Positions 19,076-28,238 are shown, counted from the first letter of the stretch. The stretch is 64,000 nt of DNA from Cyclobacterium qasimii M12-11B (GCF_000427295.1 NZ_ATNM01000110.1:1-64000); one strand, 5' to 3'. The notes: a model not told the origin generated them from the letters alone. Translations and numbers: made by a program.

Positions 19076-19458
19076 GATTTTGCCATTTGCTAAGGATCAA
19101 ATTTTCAAGCGGAAACCTTTTTTCTCCATCCAGCCAGTAATTTGAACAATAATTATAGCATAAATTAATGACTTATCAATTTCTATCCAGCCAAATCTCA
19201 GAAATTCAGGCCGTATTATTCCACTAAATATCAAGACAGCACAATGAAAATAAGGCTAGTATAAATAAAAAGGCTGGGAAAATCACATCGGATAATCCCA
19301 GCCCATCTATGTTTGCCGGCATATGTAAAAGCCATTTAGGGACCGCTGTTAGGGCCCACAAGTCATTTAAAAAATCATGAGAAGCATGGTCACAGCCCTA
19401 ATAACACCCTTAACATTGTCTCGGGGCTTTTTTTAATTAAATGACAATACTATTTGTT
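19076..19458. other. Intergenic region with terminator
   Basis: About 380 bases lie between two minus-strand genes. It holds the terminator at 19263-19303 and a second run around 19380-19440 (AGCCC...GGGGCT followed by seven T on the plus strand) that could fold on the plus strand, although no plus-strand gene ends here. Otherwise I see nothing. Confidence 0.4.
19263..19303 (-). terminator. Rho-independent terminator
   Basis: Minus-strand reading gives GGCTGGGA, a 16-base loop, TCCCAGCC, then TTTTTATTT. The eight-base stem is perfect. It lies about 155 bases downstream of the cupin gene and separates it from the GH20-like gene, which therefore needs its own promoter. Confidence 0.75.
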
Positions 19459-19971
19459 CTATTTTCTTGAGAAGTCGTCCTGAACACGGACAATATCTTC
19501 TTCATCTGAAGGCTTGGTAGGATCGGTGTGCATCCATATTTCCGCAACTACTCCCCAATTACCCATTCCAACGAGGCGATGTCGCTCCCCTTGTTTCAAC
19601 CTTTGAACCTCTCCTATCTTCATCTCTTTCAATTCGCCTTCAGTATCATCCTCGCTGGTGATTAGCCCACCTTCACCTGCTACCAATTTCCAAATTTCAG
19701 CCCTCCTGTGGTGGTATTGCCATGACAATCTTTTGTCTGGGCCAACCAATAATATTTTAGGGCTCAATTTATTTTTTAACTGCTCCGGAGACAAGTCGAC
19801 TTCGGGGAAAAACTTTTCCCGAAATTCACTTATTTGATCTTCATTGATAACGAAAAAACCTCCCCATGGTCGGCTTTCATCCTTATTTACAATTTGCAAT
19901 CCGCTGGCGGCCAACCACTCATCAACCGTTTTAAAAATAGCTGTCTTGGATAATTCTTTCTCTATTTTCAT
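19459..19971 (-). CDS. Cupin protein, mannose-6-phosphate isomerase type II-like
   Basis: A 170-residue single-cupin protein. DESRPWGGFFVIN at the N-terminus and the metal-site stretch LSWQYHHRRAEIWKLVAGEG, followed by QRLKQGERHRLVG, match the C-terminal cupin of type II phosphomannose isomerases. It is found here without the nucleotidyltransferase domain. It probably isomerises a sugar phosphate or binds a sugar in the cytoplasm. It is located just after a ROK-family sugar kinase in the same direction, about 70 bases apart, which fits consecutive steps of sugar phosphate metabolism. Confidence 0.7.
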   Translation of the reverse strand: MKIEKELSKTAIFKTVDEWLAASGLQIVNKDESRPWGGFFVINEDQISEFREKFFPEVDLSPEQLKNKLSPKILLVGPDKRLSWQYHHRRAEIWKLVAGEGGLITSEDDTEGELKEMKIGEVQRLKQGERHRLVGMGNWGVVAEIWMHTDPTKPSDEEDIVRVQDDFSRK

Positions 19972-20044
19972 TCTATTCTATAAATTAAACAAAGTATTAA
20001 AACTTCCTTATTCTAAAAACTCCCAAAAGATAATAAATAATTTT

Positions 20045-20899
20045 TCAGTTTCCTTCAAATAAACTTGCCGCACCTATCATCGCAGCCTTTTCACCCAACT
20101 TGCTTATAAAAATTTCCGGGTTTGATGAATGGGCAAGCAACACCCTCTTTACTTCCGGCAAAAACAAATCAGCCGCTTTCACCATATTGCCACCTATTAC
20201 AACTTTATCAATGGCCTTTCCTTCCATTTGCATCAGCATTAGCTCAGCCAGGTTTTGGCCAAACTCCTTCAATACGTTCAAAGTTGCTGGTCTCAAATCG
20301 GGATAGGAAAGTAATGTTTTCAAACCATCTACCTCAAGGCCATGTTTTGCTTTGGCCCATTTCACGAAAAAAGAGGTGCTGATCAAATCTTCTGCAATGC
20401 CGCCTTTAAAAGGAACCGACCAAAAGGCTCCATCTTCTGCCATTTCTCCAAATTTATAAGACCCTCCCAAGCCAGTACCTAAAGTAACGCCCATCAACCT
20501 TTCGGTCTTAGGCCAGCCTGCTACAAAAGCCTCCCCTTGTAAAAAAGCAGCGGCATCATTGATGAATTTAATATTACCGACTGGTAGATTGAGAAGAGGC
20601 GAAAGTTCTTCCTTAAGATTGAGTTCATAAAGAGAACGGTATTTGCCTTGGTCAAGAATCAAGGAAATGCCTTCCTCATAGTTAAACGGAGCTGGCATGG
20701 CAATCCCCAAGCAGGTATCTTCAGTAACTCCCAAAGATAAAATACATTCCGTCCAGGCATTCAGAATCTCCTCCTTCGAACCATGAGAATCTACAGGAAA
20801 CCTTGAAACCTTTTCATCAAGAATACTTAGGCTTTGGTTGTCCAGAAGCCCTGCACTAATATGGGATCCTCCGATGTCTACACCAACAATCTGTTTCAT
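20045..20899 (-). CDS. ROK-family sugar kinase-like protein
   Basis: A cytoplasmic kinase of about 284 residues. The phosphate loop is VGVDIGGSHISAG. The catalytic Asp region is FINDAAAFLQGEAF near residue 105. The second glycine-rich loop is GVTLGTGLGGS, and ADP contacts probably lie in KVVIGGNMVKAA. The cysteine cluster (CxCGxxGC) that binds zinc in many ROK kinases is absent. I chose the ATG at 20899 because a longer in-frame start at 20974 would overlap the upstream gene's C-terminus by 59 bases. It follows the TPR lipoprotein and precedes the cupin gene. It likely phosphorylates a hexose or amino sugar. Confidence 0.78.
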   Translation of the reverse strand: MKQIVGVDIGGSHISAGLLDNQSLSILDEKVSRFPVDSHGSKEEILNAWTECILSLGVTEDTCLGIAMPAPFNYEEGISLILDQGKYRSLYELNLKEELSPLLNLPVGNIKFINDAAAFLQGEAFVAGWPKTERLMGVTLGTGLGGSYKFGEMAEDGAFWSVPFKGGIAEDLISTSFFVKWAKAKHGLEVDGLKTLLSYPDLRPATLNVLKEFGQNLAELMLMQMEGKAIDKVVIGGNMVKAADLFLPEVKRVLLAHSSNPEIFISKLGEKAAMIGAASLFEGN

Positions 20900-20915
20900 T
20901 TTAATCTTATTTCTT

Positions 20916-22454
20916 TTATCTAATGACTTCTTTGAAGCCTTCTTTTTTATGAAATGCTGCAAATTCAAAATCATTGACCGCTCTTTCTCTTAAGAAGTCA
21001 TTTCTTGTAATCGCTTTTTTGAGGTTTTCATAAAGCTTCCCTTCTTCTCCATTTCTTGCCGCTATAAGCGCCAAACCATAAAAAGGAAAGCCATTCCCCA
21101 TATTTTGTATGGCACTTTCTTCGAATTGAATTGTCGCATTGTAATGATCACCTGACAAAACATTGGCCAGCCCCTGATTAAAGAGGTTCGTTGGATTTTG
21201 TGCTGCTTTATTTAAATGGATTACCGCTAATCGATAATCCCCATTGAATATCGACACAGCACCCAAAGCCGCTTGGTGAATCTTTATAAGTTCATCCGAG
21301 TTGGTAAGGGAATTTGCTCTATAAAAGCTAGTGTAGGCACTAAATTTATCCTCCCACAACCAAAAAACAATCCCTAAATTATGTGCTGCATACGGATTTT
21401 CAAAAACCCCATTAGACCTATTAAAAGCGAAGAGGGCATTTTCCAGCAACTGGTTTCTATCTTTATTATTCTGAGTTCTATTGGCTCTGTTGGTGAAAAC
21501 TACCCCTAGGTTATTGTAGGAATAAGCACTGGGATAGACTTCTACCATTGCCCTCAAAAGCTCCTCTTTTTCGGACCAGCCAGGCTCCATATTTAATGCT
21601 CGTATATAATCTTTCTCAGATAAAGTATCTGCAGGAACGGTACCTGAGCGAATACTTCTTGCCAATATAGAAAGCTGAAGATTAGACACCTCATCAAATC
21701 CCCCCATAGATTGGGCATTTGTGCGCTCGAAACGTTTTAAAACATCTCGATCCACTTGCGCATAATGAGCAAGCGCTTTCATTTTATTCTTTTTATAGGT
21801 CCCGTCCCCAGGCCCCTCAATTATGGCTAAAAATGGTGCTTTTGCAGTAAAGGGAATGCCACTGTAAGCAGTGAATATTTTCGCCAAATCCTCCCAACTA
21901 TTCTCATAAAGCATCCCCAGGGTTTCTGGCTCGCTTGGTTCTGCCCATAAGCCTAATACCGGATATTGCTCCTGCCCCCTGTATTGCCCAATTTGAGAAA
22001 GGGAAGCAGTTGTAATGATACCCTGGGAAATTAGCACTTCATCCGTTTCCTGCTGAGAAACAGATTGATTGTTCAAGATCGCTCCTCGAGCAACCAAGGA
22101 ACCTTTTTCCATGCCGGCTACAAATGGCATAGTGAAACTTTCTTTCAGTTTTACTCCCGAATAAACATCCAACGTATCTCCTTTAACCTGCATCTTTTTA
22201 TCAAAAGTATACGTCTCATTACCATATTTAAAATAGGGAGACAAAACGTACGTCTCATTCTTCAAAAGCATTGCATTAGGCAAAGCAACAATCAAACTAA
22301 ACCTTACTGAGTCCCCAAGTCGCTCGAGTGCATTTGGTTCCAAATAAATTTTTTGGTTATCCGCTTTTTTTTTAACTTGTACTACGTTACATGAATAGCT
22401 TGCTATAGTAGTACTTAGAACAAAAAAAGCAATAATTTTTTTCACCACATTCAT
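20916..22454 (-). CDS. Unknown lipoprotein with TPR-like repeats
   Basis: A 512-residue protein with a lipoprotein signal (IASYSCN; Cys22 probably lipidated). Residues about 35-150 look like beta-rich domains: LSPYFKYGNETYTFDKKM and LKESFTMPFVAG. From about residue 290 onward, helical repeats such as YNNLGVVFTNRA and AAHNLGIVFWLW are TPR-like. I do not recognise a named family. It lies 16 bases upstream of the ROK kinase start on the same strand, so the two are probably co-transcribed, but the link to sugar metabolism is not obvious. It resembles periplasmic protein-interaction scaffolds. Function unknown. Confidence 0.7.
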   Translation of the reverse strand: MNVVKKIIAFFVLSTTIASYSCNVVQVKKKADNQKIYLEPNALERLGDSVRFSLIVALPNAMLLKNETYVLSPYFKYGNETYTFDKKMQVKGDTLDVYSGVKLKESFTMPFVAGMEKGSLVARGAILNNQSVSQQETDEVLISQGIITTASLSQIGQYRGQEQYPVLGLWAEPSEPETLGMLYENSWEDLAKIFTAYSGIPFTAKAPFLAIIEGPGDGTYKKNKMKALAHYAQVDRDVLKRFERTNAQSMGGFDEVSNLQLSILARSIRSGTVPADTLSEKDYIRALNMEPGWSEKEELLRAMVEVYPSAYSYNNLGVVFTNRANRTQNNKDRNQLLENALFAFNRSNGVFENPYAAHNLGIVFWLWEDKFSAYTSFYRANSLTNSDELIKIHQAALGAVSIFNGDYRLAVIHLNKAAQNPTNLFNQGLANVLSGDHYNATIQFEESAIQNMGNGFPFYGLALIAARNGEEGKLYENLKKAITRNDFLRERAVNDFEFAAFHKKEGFKEVIR

Positions 22455-22740
22455 AGGTTAACCAATTTATTATCAATAAGTTGTTGTATGTTTGAATTTT
22501 AGAACATTAAAAATTGTCGTAACGATGGAAAATATAAAATTATTCTTCCAAGAAAGAGCTTTCGGTGTTTGCTCAAAATTAGGGGAAAAAACTTCATTTC
22601 CCTATTGATAGCATTCGATTGTTTTTTATATACAGTTCATTTATCACATTGGGCTCCCCCATCATTGTTTATGTAAGTCTTGGGATGCTTATGAAAATAA
22701 GGACTTATTTGAGACGGAAGAATAACCCAGTATTATTCGA

Positions 22741-23751
22741 TTAATTTAACTCGGAATATTTTTTCTTTCCTTTCAAATAATAAGACAGTATTATGGAATA
22801 AATTGGACTCGTTTTGGCTGATTTAAAACCTTTTACTTTTTTAAACTTACGATAACGCAATGCCTCTCTCTTAGAAAGGAAGTCTGCATAGGCGCTAACT
22901 ACAGCCCAACTGTGCGAAAAGCCCTTGGTAAACAACAAATGCATCATTGCTCCAAAATCCATTACCAACCTCACACAGAAGACTTTAATAAAACTATTAA
23001 ATTCCAGATTGCTTTTCAGCATGTAAAGACTATTTCTGAAATTGAGGTATGTTTTAAAGGGGTTGACCTGGTTCAAGGTACCACCACCTAAATGGTAGAC
23101 ACTTGATTCTCCACAATATTGAATTTTATATCCTTCGTTCCTCATTCGCCAACAAAGGTCTATTTCCTCCATGTGTGAAAAATAATAAGGGTTAAATCCA
23201 CCTAACTGGTGAAAGATTGATGCGTTTACACAAAAACAAGCGCCTGAAGCCCAATCCAAATCAATAGAATCGTTGTATTGGTTATGGTCTTCCTCCAATA
23301 CGTGAAGCACTCTTCCCCTGCAAAAGGGATATCCCAAATGATCCAAAAAGCCTCCCCCAGCTCCAGCGTAGTCAAAATACCCTTTTTTGACAAGAGAAAG
23401 AACCTTGGGTTGACAAGCCGCTACTTCTGGCTTATCAGACAGAAAGGCAACCAAAGTCCGGTCCCAATTGGCGGTGACTTCCACATCAGAGTTAAGCAGT
23501 AAGTAATAAGAATACTCACCTTTCAACTCTTCTAAACCAAGATTATACCCTTTACTGTAACCATGATTTTCACTAAGTAAAACCAACCTGATATCAGGGA
23601 AATTAGCTCTAAGAAAGGATAGGGAAGCATCATTGCTCCCATTGTCCACGATTACAATATCGAATAGGCTATTGTTGGTCACTTGGGGCAAGTATTGCCG
23701 AAGCATGGCTTCCCCATTGTAATTTAAAATAACAATAGCAGCCTCTTTCAT
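22741..23751 (-). CDS. Family 2 glycosyltransferase
   Basis: A 336-residue GT-A fold glycosyltransferase. The start AIVILNYNGEAML and the nucleotide-sugar segment IVIVDNGSNDASL are typical. LNSDVEV near residue 90 is the DxD-like motif, and FSHMEEIDLCWRM near residue 190 is the ED-containing acceptor motif of rhamnosyltransferase-like GT2 enzymes. It is cytoplasmic or membrane-associated and likely builds cell-surface glycans. It overlaps the ybaB stop by one base, so it is translated with ybaB. Confidence 0.85.
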   Translation of the reverse strand: MKEAAIVILNYNGEAMLRQYLPQVTNNSLFDIVIVDNGSNDASLSFLRANFPDIRLVLLSENHGYSKGYNLGLEELKGEYSYYLLLNSDVEVTANWDRTLVAFLSDKPEVAACQPKVLSLVKKGYFDYAGAGGGFLDHLGYPFCRGRVLHVLEEDHNQYNDSIDLDWASGACFCVNASIFHQLGGFNPYYFSHMEEIDLCWRMRNEGYKIQYCGESSVYHLGGGTLNQVNPFKTYLNFRNSLYMLKSNLEFNSFIKVFCVRLVMDFGAMMHLLFTKGFSHSWAVVSAYADFLSKREALRYRKFKKVKGFKSAKTSPIYSIILSYYLKGKKKYSELN

Positions 23752-24083
23752 TAAACCATATTTCCAAAATCCATACCTGGAATATTGGGCATCATTCCGG
23801 CAGTAGCACTACCCATTTTTTCTTTGATCTTGACATCTATGTTTTCAAGGGCCTTATTTGTAGCACCCACTATAAGGTCCTTCATCATATCCTTGTCTTT
23901 TTCATTGATAAGACTAGGATCAATTTCAATATCCAACACCCTACGCTCTCCGTTCACAACTACCTTTACCATACCGGCTCCAACTTCTCCTTCTGCACGT
24001 AAATGCACCAGTTCAGCTTGAGTGGCTTTGATTTTGGCTTGAGCGTCCTTCACCTTGTTCATTATATTCATCATGTCAAACAT
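23751..24083 (-). CDS. ybaB: YbaB/EbfC nucleoid-associated protein
   Basis: A 110-residue DNA-binding protein of the YbaB/EbfC family. The N-terminal helix MNKVKDAQAKIKATQAEL is followed by GMVKVVVNGERRVLDIEIDP and the DMMKDLIVGATNKAL helix, in the normal family order. The methionine-rich tail (GMMPNIPGMDFGNMV) is common in this family. It functions as a dimeric nucleoid protein. It is placed between hisS and a GT2 gene on the minus strand. Confidence 0.9.
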   Translation of the reverse strand: MFDMMNIMNKVKDAQAKIKATQAELVHLRAEGEVGAGMVKVVVNGERRVLDIEIDPSLINEKDKDMMKDLIVGATNKALENIDVKIKEKMGSATAGMMPNIPGMDFGNMV

Positions 24084-24227
24084 ATCCTTCGCTGTTATTT
24101 GTTTTCATTAATTTAACTTAGTCATGGAATTGGAAATCAAAGCACCAATCATCAGTAAAGAGCTAGCACAATTATCAAACCAACACATCACATTTGACTC
24201 ATTTTATCGATACCTTTATTCTAACGG

Positions 24228-25597
24228 TCACTTTATCTTTTCAATAAGCTTTTCCAGTGTCAGACTTTCTTGTTCTCCACTTGTCATGTCTTTCAGACTA
24301 ATGGTTTTGTTTTTCAACTCGTCCGATCCTAGAACCCCTACAAAAGGGATTCCCTTTTTGCCGGCATAGTTGAATTGTTTTTAATTTTTACCAAGTCAGG
24401 ATAAATTTCAGCAGCTATCCCTTCTCTTCTTAAAGCAGCTACAATACCCAAACAAGCATCCCTTTCTTCTTCCCCAAAATAGGCCAACATGATTTTGGTC
24501 CGCTCAACTTCATCATCAGGGAACATATCTAATTCTTCCAATACGTCATAAAGTCTATCGACACCAAAGGAAAAACCAACACCTGAAACGCCAGGAAGAC
24601 CAAAAACTCCCGTTAGGTCATCATATCTTCCACCTCCACTAACAGAGCCAATGCCTACACCATTGACTTTCACTTCGAATATGGCTCCTGTATAATAAGA
24701 CAAGCCTCTGGCCAAAACAGGATCAAACACTACATGGTTTTGGTTTTCACCCAACTTGTTCAAGTTCTCAAATACCTCTTCAAGTTCAGCTATTCCTTTT
24801 AAACCTATCTCGCTTTTCGCCAGGTATTTCTTTAAGAACAATAGCCAATCCTCGTTATTATTGTCATTTTGAGCGATTATGGGTGACAGGGTTTCAATTG
24901 CACCTTCAGAAAAACCCCTTTCTTGCAATTCGATTTTTACCTTTTCCCAACCGATTTTATCCAATTTATCAATCGCTACGCATAAATCAGACTCTTTGCC
25001 AGAAGCGCCAATTACTTCTGCAATTCCTGTAAGGATTTTTCTATTGTTGATCTTAATGTCAAAGTCATTAAGCTTAAAGTCTGAGAAAACCCTTTTAATC
25101 ATACAAAGAATTTCTGTTTCACAGATAAGGCTGTCTGTGCCCACAACGTCTGCATCGCATTGGTAGAACTCTCTGTACCTCCCCTTCTGGGGGCGATCCG
25201 CTCTCCAAACAGGTTGCATTTGAAAACGTTTGAAAGGATAAGTTATTTCGTTTTGGTTCATGACCACGTACCGCGCAAAGGGTACAGTGAGGTCATAACG
25301 CAATCCTTTTTCTGAAATTCTTGGAAGCACCTTACTTTCACCGGCGTTAAAAGTATCGGTATCTACTTTCTTTAGAAACTCTCCGCTGTTAAGAACCTTA
25401 AACAAGAGTTGGTCTCCCTCATCGCCGTATTTGCCAGTCAAAGTACTTAGATTCTCCATAGTAGGGGTCTCTAACTGCTGGTACCCATATAACTTAAAGG
25501 TATCCTGAATGGTATTGAAAATATAATTTCTGCGCGCCATTTCTTTTGGGCCAAAGTCACGCATTCCTTTAGGTATACCTGGTTTTTGTTTGCTCAT
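24228..25597 (-). CDS. hisS: Histidyl-tRNA synthetase, frame broken near C-terminus
   Basis: A class II synthetase, about 456 residues when corrected. It starts KPGIPKGMRDFGPKEM (motif 1 region). Motif 2 lies around FKRFQMQPVWRADRPQKGRY. The histidine-specific LARGLSYYTGAIFE segment and the motif 3 region GSVSGGGRYDDL to GFSFGVDRL follow. The frame breaks after DLVKIK at the minus-strand A-run 24378-24382. Adding one A restores KQFNYAGKKGIPFVGVLG and the normal anticodon-domain end ...KLIEKIK at 24228. Since hisS is essential, a one-base sequencing or assembly error is by far the simplest explanation. As given, the frame would end early in 25 or so altered residues. Confidence 0.93.
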
Positions 25598-25715
25598 TCT
25601 CTGGAATTTTGCCCAAAGTTAAAAATTAAAAAGTATATGGAGGATATTCCCAGGGCAATTTGAAAGCTAAATTCAACTTCTTTAATTATTTTATGTGATT
25701 ATTTAATATTTTACT

Positions 25716-25723
25716 TACCTTTG
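25716..25723 (+). promoter_or_regulatory. Putative Bacteroidota -7 element
   Basis: TACCTTTG matches the TAnnTTTG -7 consensus of Bacteroidota sigma-ABfr promoters and lies 39 bases before the ATG of the small basic ORF. A clear TTTG at -33 is not present (TTATGTG is at the right distance), so this is only moderately supported. Confidence 0.45.
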
Positions 25724-25762
25724 CCCATCATTTCAAGCGAGAACAATAAAACAAACAATACA

Positions 25763-25913
25763 ATGGCTGTTACTACTTTAAAAAGAAAATTAAGAAGAAA
25801 AAGACAGGCACAGAATGCCAGGGTACAAACTATCAAATTATTGAGTGCTCAGCCTGTCCTCAAAAAATGTAGATGTTGAAGAAATTAAAAAAGGATTTAC
25901 TTCAAGTAAATAA
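25763..25913 (+). CDS. Small basic protein, about 49 residues, frame broken by one base
   Basis: The ATG at 25763 opens MAVTTLKRKLRRKRQAQNAR, then VQTIKLLSAQPVLK. As given, the frame reaches a stop at once. Removing one A from the six-A run at 25862-25867 continues it as NVDVEEIKKGFTSSK to a stop at 25911-25913. The strongly basic N-terminus resembles short ribosome- or RNA-associated proteins. I believe similar 50-residue proteins occur in other Bacteroidota, but I cannot name a family. It has its own putative promoter and a terminator just downstream, which supports expression. Confidence 0.62.
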
Positions 25914-25921
25914 ATAATAAA

Positions 25922-25947
25922 GGAACCCGATTTTAATCGGGTTTTTT
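25922..25947 (+). terminator. Rho-independent terminator of the small ORF
   Basis: AACCCGATT-tt-AATCGGGTT followed by seven T. It lies 9 bases after the corrected stop of the small basic gene and next to the end of the convergent phosphoesterase gene. Confidence 0.85.
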
Positions 25948-26447
25948 TATATCCTCCCTCTTTTTCCTAGCTCTATAACTTTTAGATTTTTGATGGTTTT
26001 ATCCAAATCAAAAGTCAACATGGTTTTAATTTGATGAAAACCATGATTTCCAACAGCGCCAGGATTCATATACAAGACGTTCAACTCTTTGTCAAGCATC
26101 ACTTTGCAAATATGTGAATGCCCACAGACAAATAGGTTTGGTTGATGTGATTTTATTTTAGCTTTCACTCCTTTCGCATACCTTGGTGGTGTACCACCGA
26201 TATGTATCATAAATACTTTCACGCCCCCACTTTCAAAGACAAGCTCTTCGGGAATTTCTCTTTGCAGGTTATGGTCATCAATATTACCATAAACAACCCT
26301 AAGCAAAGGCTTCTTTGGTAACAACTCCAGTACCTCAGGGTCTCCTACATCTCCCGCATGCCATATTTCGTCAACCTGCTCTAAAGTCTTGATTGCATTT
26401 TCAGGAAGACTACTATGTGTATCACTTATGAGGGCTACTTTCACCAT
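25947..26447 (-). CDS. YfcE/MJ0936-family metallophosphoesterase
   Basis: A 166-residue calcineurin-like phosphodiesterase. It has the metal-binding signatures SDTHSSLPENA (D-x-H), WHAGDVGDPE (GD-x-x-D), YGNIDDHNL (GN-x-D), IHIGGTPP and VCGHSHICK (GHSH). Length and order are those of the YfcE family. It is a cytoplasmic phosphodiesterase on small molecules. It stands alone on the minus strand, opposite pdhB. Confidence 0.88.
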   Translation of the reverse strand: MVKVALISDTHSSLPENAIKTLEQVDEIWHAGDVGDPEVLELLPKKPLLRVVYGNIDDHNLQREIPEELVFESGGVKVFMIHIGGTPPRYAKGVKAKIKSHQPNLFVCGHSHICKVMLDKELNVLYMNPGAVGNHGFHQIKTMLTFDLDKTIKNLKVIELGKRGRI

Positions 26448-26873
26448 AAAAATAAATGTTTGATCTGTTTCAGCAACAAAACAAATTCAATTGTCCTTGA
26501 AAAACAAGAATAGCCACCTAAGGTATTGGATTTAATAGAAATTTGAGCTTTTGATCCAATGATTAATTACCGTTTCAGGAAAAACTAGATCAACATTAAT
26601 TGGGTTTAGGCAAACCACACACATAAGAAAACGGCTGATTATGAAGCGGTTTCAGCGGAATTCTAAATAGCTACCACTATCTTTGGATTTGAAACTTTGG
26701 CTTCAGGTAAAAAGCGCTAGAACAACTTTCAACGCGGCACATGCTCCCATTTTAACACTTAAATTTTCGAATTGAAATTTAAAATCGCAAGAAAACGACC
26801 TTAAAAAGATGGCAAACTTGGTAATTGAAAGATTCCTTTCTATTTTTACGAGGATAGAAAATTTTGTATATAA
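26448..26873. other. Divergent intergenic region upstream of pdhB
   Basis: About 426 AT-rich bases between two divergent genes. It holds a candidate pdhB promoter near its right end (listed separately) and a short TTAAATTT/AAATTTAA inverted pair near 26757-26783. No RNA gene or small ORF is supported. Confidence 0.4.
26818..26848 (+). promoter_or_regulatory. Candidate pdhB promoter
   Basis: TTG at 26818-26820 and TATTTTTA at 26841-26848 are about 20 bases apart, similar to the Bacteroidota -33/-7 arrangement. The -7 part matches only loosely (final G missing). The start codon follows 26 bases later. Confidence 0.35.
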
Positions 26874-27857
26874 ATGAAAGAAATACAATTCAGAGATGCC
26901 ATTCGGGATGCTATGACCGAAGAAATGAGACGCGATAAAAATGTGTTTCTTATGGGAGAAGAAGTTGCTGAATACAACGGTGCGTACAAAGCTAGCCAGG
27001 GAATGCTGGATGAGTTTGGACCGGATCGGGTATATGACACTCCTATTTCGGAACTTGGATTTTCAGGTCTTGGTGTAGGTGCTGCTATGAATGGTCTGAG
27101 GCCCATAATAGAGTTTATGACATTTAACTTCTCATTGGTAGCAATGGATCAATTGGTGAATTCAGCAGCTAAAATGCTGGCCATGTCCGGAGGCCAATAC
27201 AGTGTTCCCATCGTTTTTAGGGGACCAACAGGGAATGCAGGACAATTGGGAGCCACTCACTCTTCAAATTTTGAAAACTGGTTTGCCAACACTCCTGGTT
27301 TAAAGGTAGTGATACCGTCAAATCCATATGATGCCAAAGGTTTGCTAAAGGCTTCTATTAGAGATAACAATCCTGTTATTTTCATGGAGTCAGAAGTGAT
27401 GTATAGCGATAAAGGAGAGGTACCTGAGGGTGAATACTTACTTCCTTTAGGCATTGCAGAAATCAAAAGAAAAGGAGATGATGTAACCATAGTCTCTTTT
27501 GGCAAAATGATGAAAGTAGCTTATGAAGCTGCCGATGAATTGGCCAAAGACAACATTCATGCAGAGGTAATTGACCTGAGAACGGTAAAACCAATTGACT
27601 ACCCTACTATCATCGCATCGGTTAAGAAGACCAATAGATGTGTGATCGTTGAGGAAGCCAATCCAGTTGCAGCCTTATCTGCTGATATTGCTTACAATAT
27701 TCAAAAACAAGCTTTTGATTATCTTGATGCACCAGTAATTAGGGTAAATTCAATGGATATACCTTTGAGTTATTCTCCAAAGTACATTGAGGTTACTTTA
27801 CCAAATGTAAAAAGGACAATTGATGCTGTGAAGTCTGTTACTTATAATAAGAAGTAA
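26874..27857 (+). CDS. pdhB: Pyruvate dehydrogenase E1 component, beta subunit
   Basis: A 327-residue thiamin-diphosphate enzyme beta chain. The start KEIQFRDAIRDAMTEEM is followed by FLMGEEVAEYNGAYK and DTPISELGFSGLGVGAAM, with the Glu that contacts thiamin. QYSVPIVFRGPTG and AVKVIDLRTVKPID-like segments (here AEVIDLRTVKPIDY) follow. Together with an alpha subunit it decarboxylates pyruvate or a branched-chain 2-oxo acid. No alpha gene is adjacent, which is common in Cytophagales. Its end is followed by a terminator, so it is monocistronic. Confidence 0.9.
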   Translation: MKEIQFRDAIRDAMTEEMRRDKNVFLMGEEVAEYNGAYKASQGMLDEFGPDRVYDTPISELGFSGLGVGAAMNGLRPIIEFMTFNFSLVAMDQLVNSAAKMLAMSGGQYSVPIVFRGPTGNAGQLGATHSSNFENWFANTPGLKVVIPSNPYDAKGLLKASIRDNNPVIFMESEVMYSDKGEVPEGEYLLPLGIAEIKRKGDDVTIVSFGKMMKVAYEAADELAKDNIHAEVIDLRTVKPIDYPTIIASVKKTNRCVIVEEANPVAALSADIAYNIQKQAFDYLDAPVIRVNSMDIPLSYSPKYIEVTLPNVKRTIDAVKSVTYNKK

Positions 27858-27886
27858 TTAGAATACTCAGTTATACGATAAAATTT

Positions 27887-27917
27887 AAGCAGTGCCAATG
27901 GCACTGCTTTTTTTATT
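27887..27917 (+). terminator. pdhB terminator
   Basis: AAGCAGTGCC-aat-GGCACTGCTT followed by a T-rich tail, 30 bases after the pdhB stop. The ten-base stem is perfect. Confidence 0.9.
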
Positions 27918-28193
27918 TTACCTAACTTTTATAGCTTCACTTAACTGTCTATGAAGGTGTTGACTGTCAATTTTGTGAATCCGAAAAAGCCCAAGGGGGT
28001 GTAATTTTAGTCAAGGGCTTGCCCCCTGTTTAAATAATTGAACGTTAAATGATTATGGCGGTATTGTTGCTTTTATTCTGCTACAATTATGACAAAATCT
28101 CAAGCTAAATCAGCTTCAAAACGTTACTTTTAAATGTAGTCAAATCCAGCACTATTTTGTTGGTTTAACAGCAGATTTATACAATTCTTCATA

Positions 28194-28238
28194 TAAAAAA
28201 AATGGCTGCAAAATCATTCATTTTGCAGCCATTTTTTA
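28194..28238 (-). terminator. ffh terminator (bidirectional)
   Basis: A 13-base perfect stem, AATGGCTGCAAAA/TTTTGCAGCCATT, with a seven-base loop, flanked by an A-run on the left and a T-run on the right. It can stop transcription in both directions and lies 30 bases after the ffh stop. Confidence 0.9.

Noticed and set aside
24124-24369. Plus-strand ORF at the hisS end
   Set aside because: It lies opposite the hisS C-terminus, which is read correctly once one base is added.
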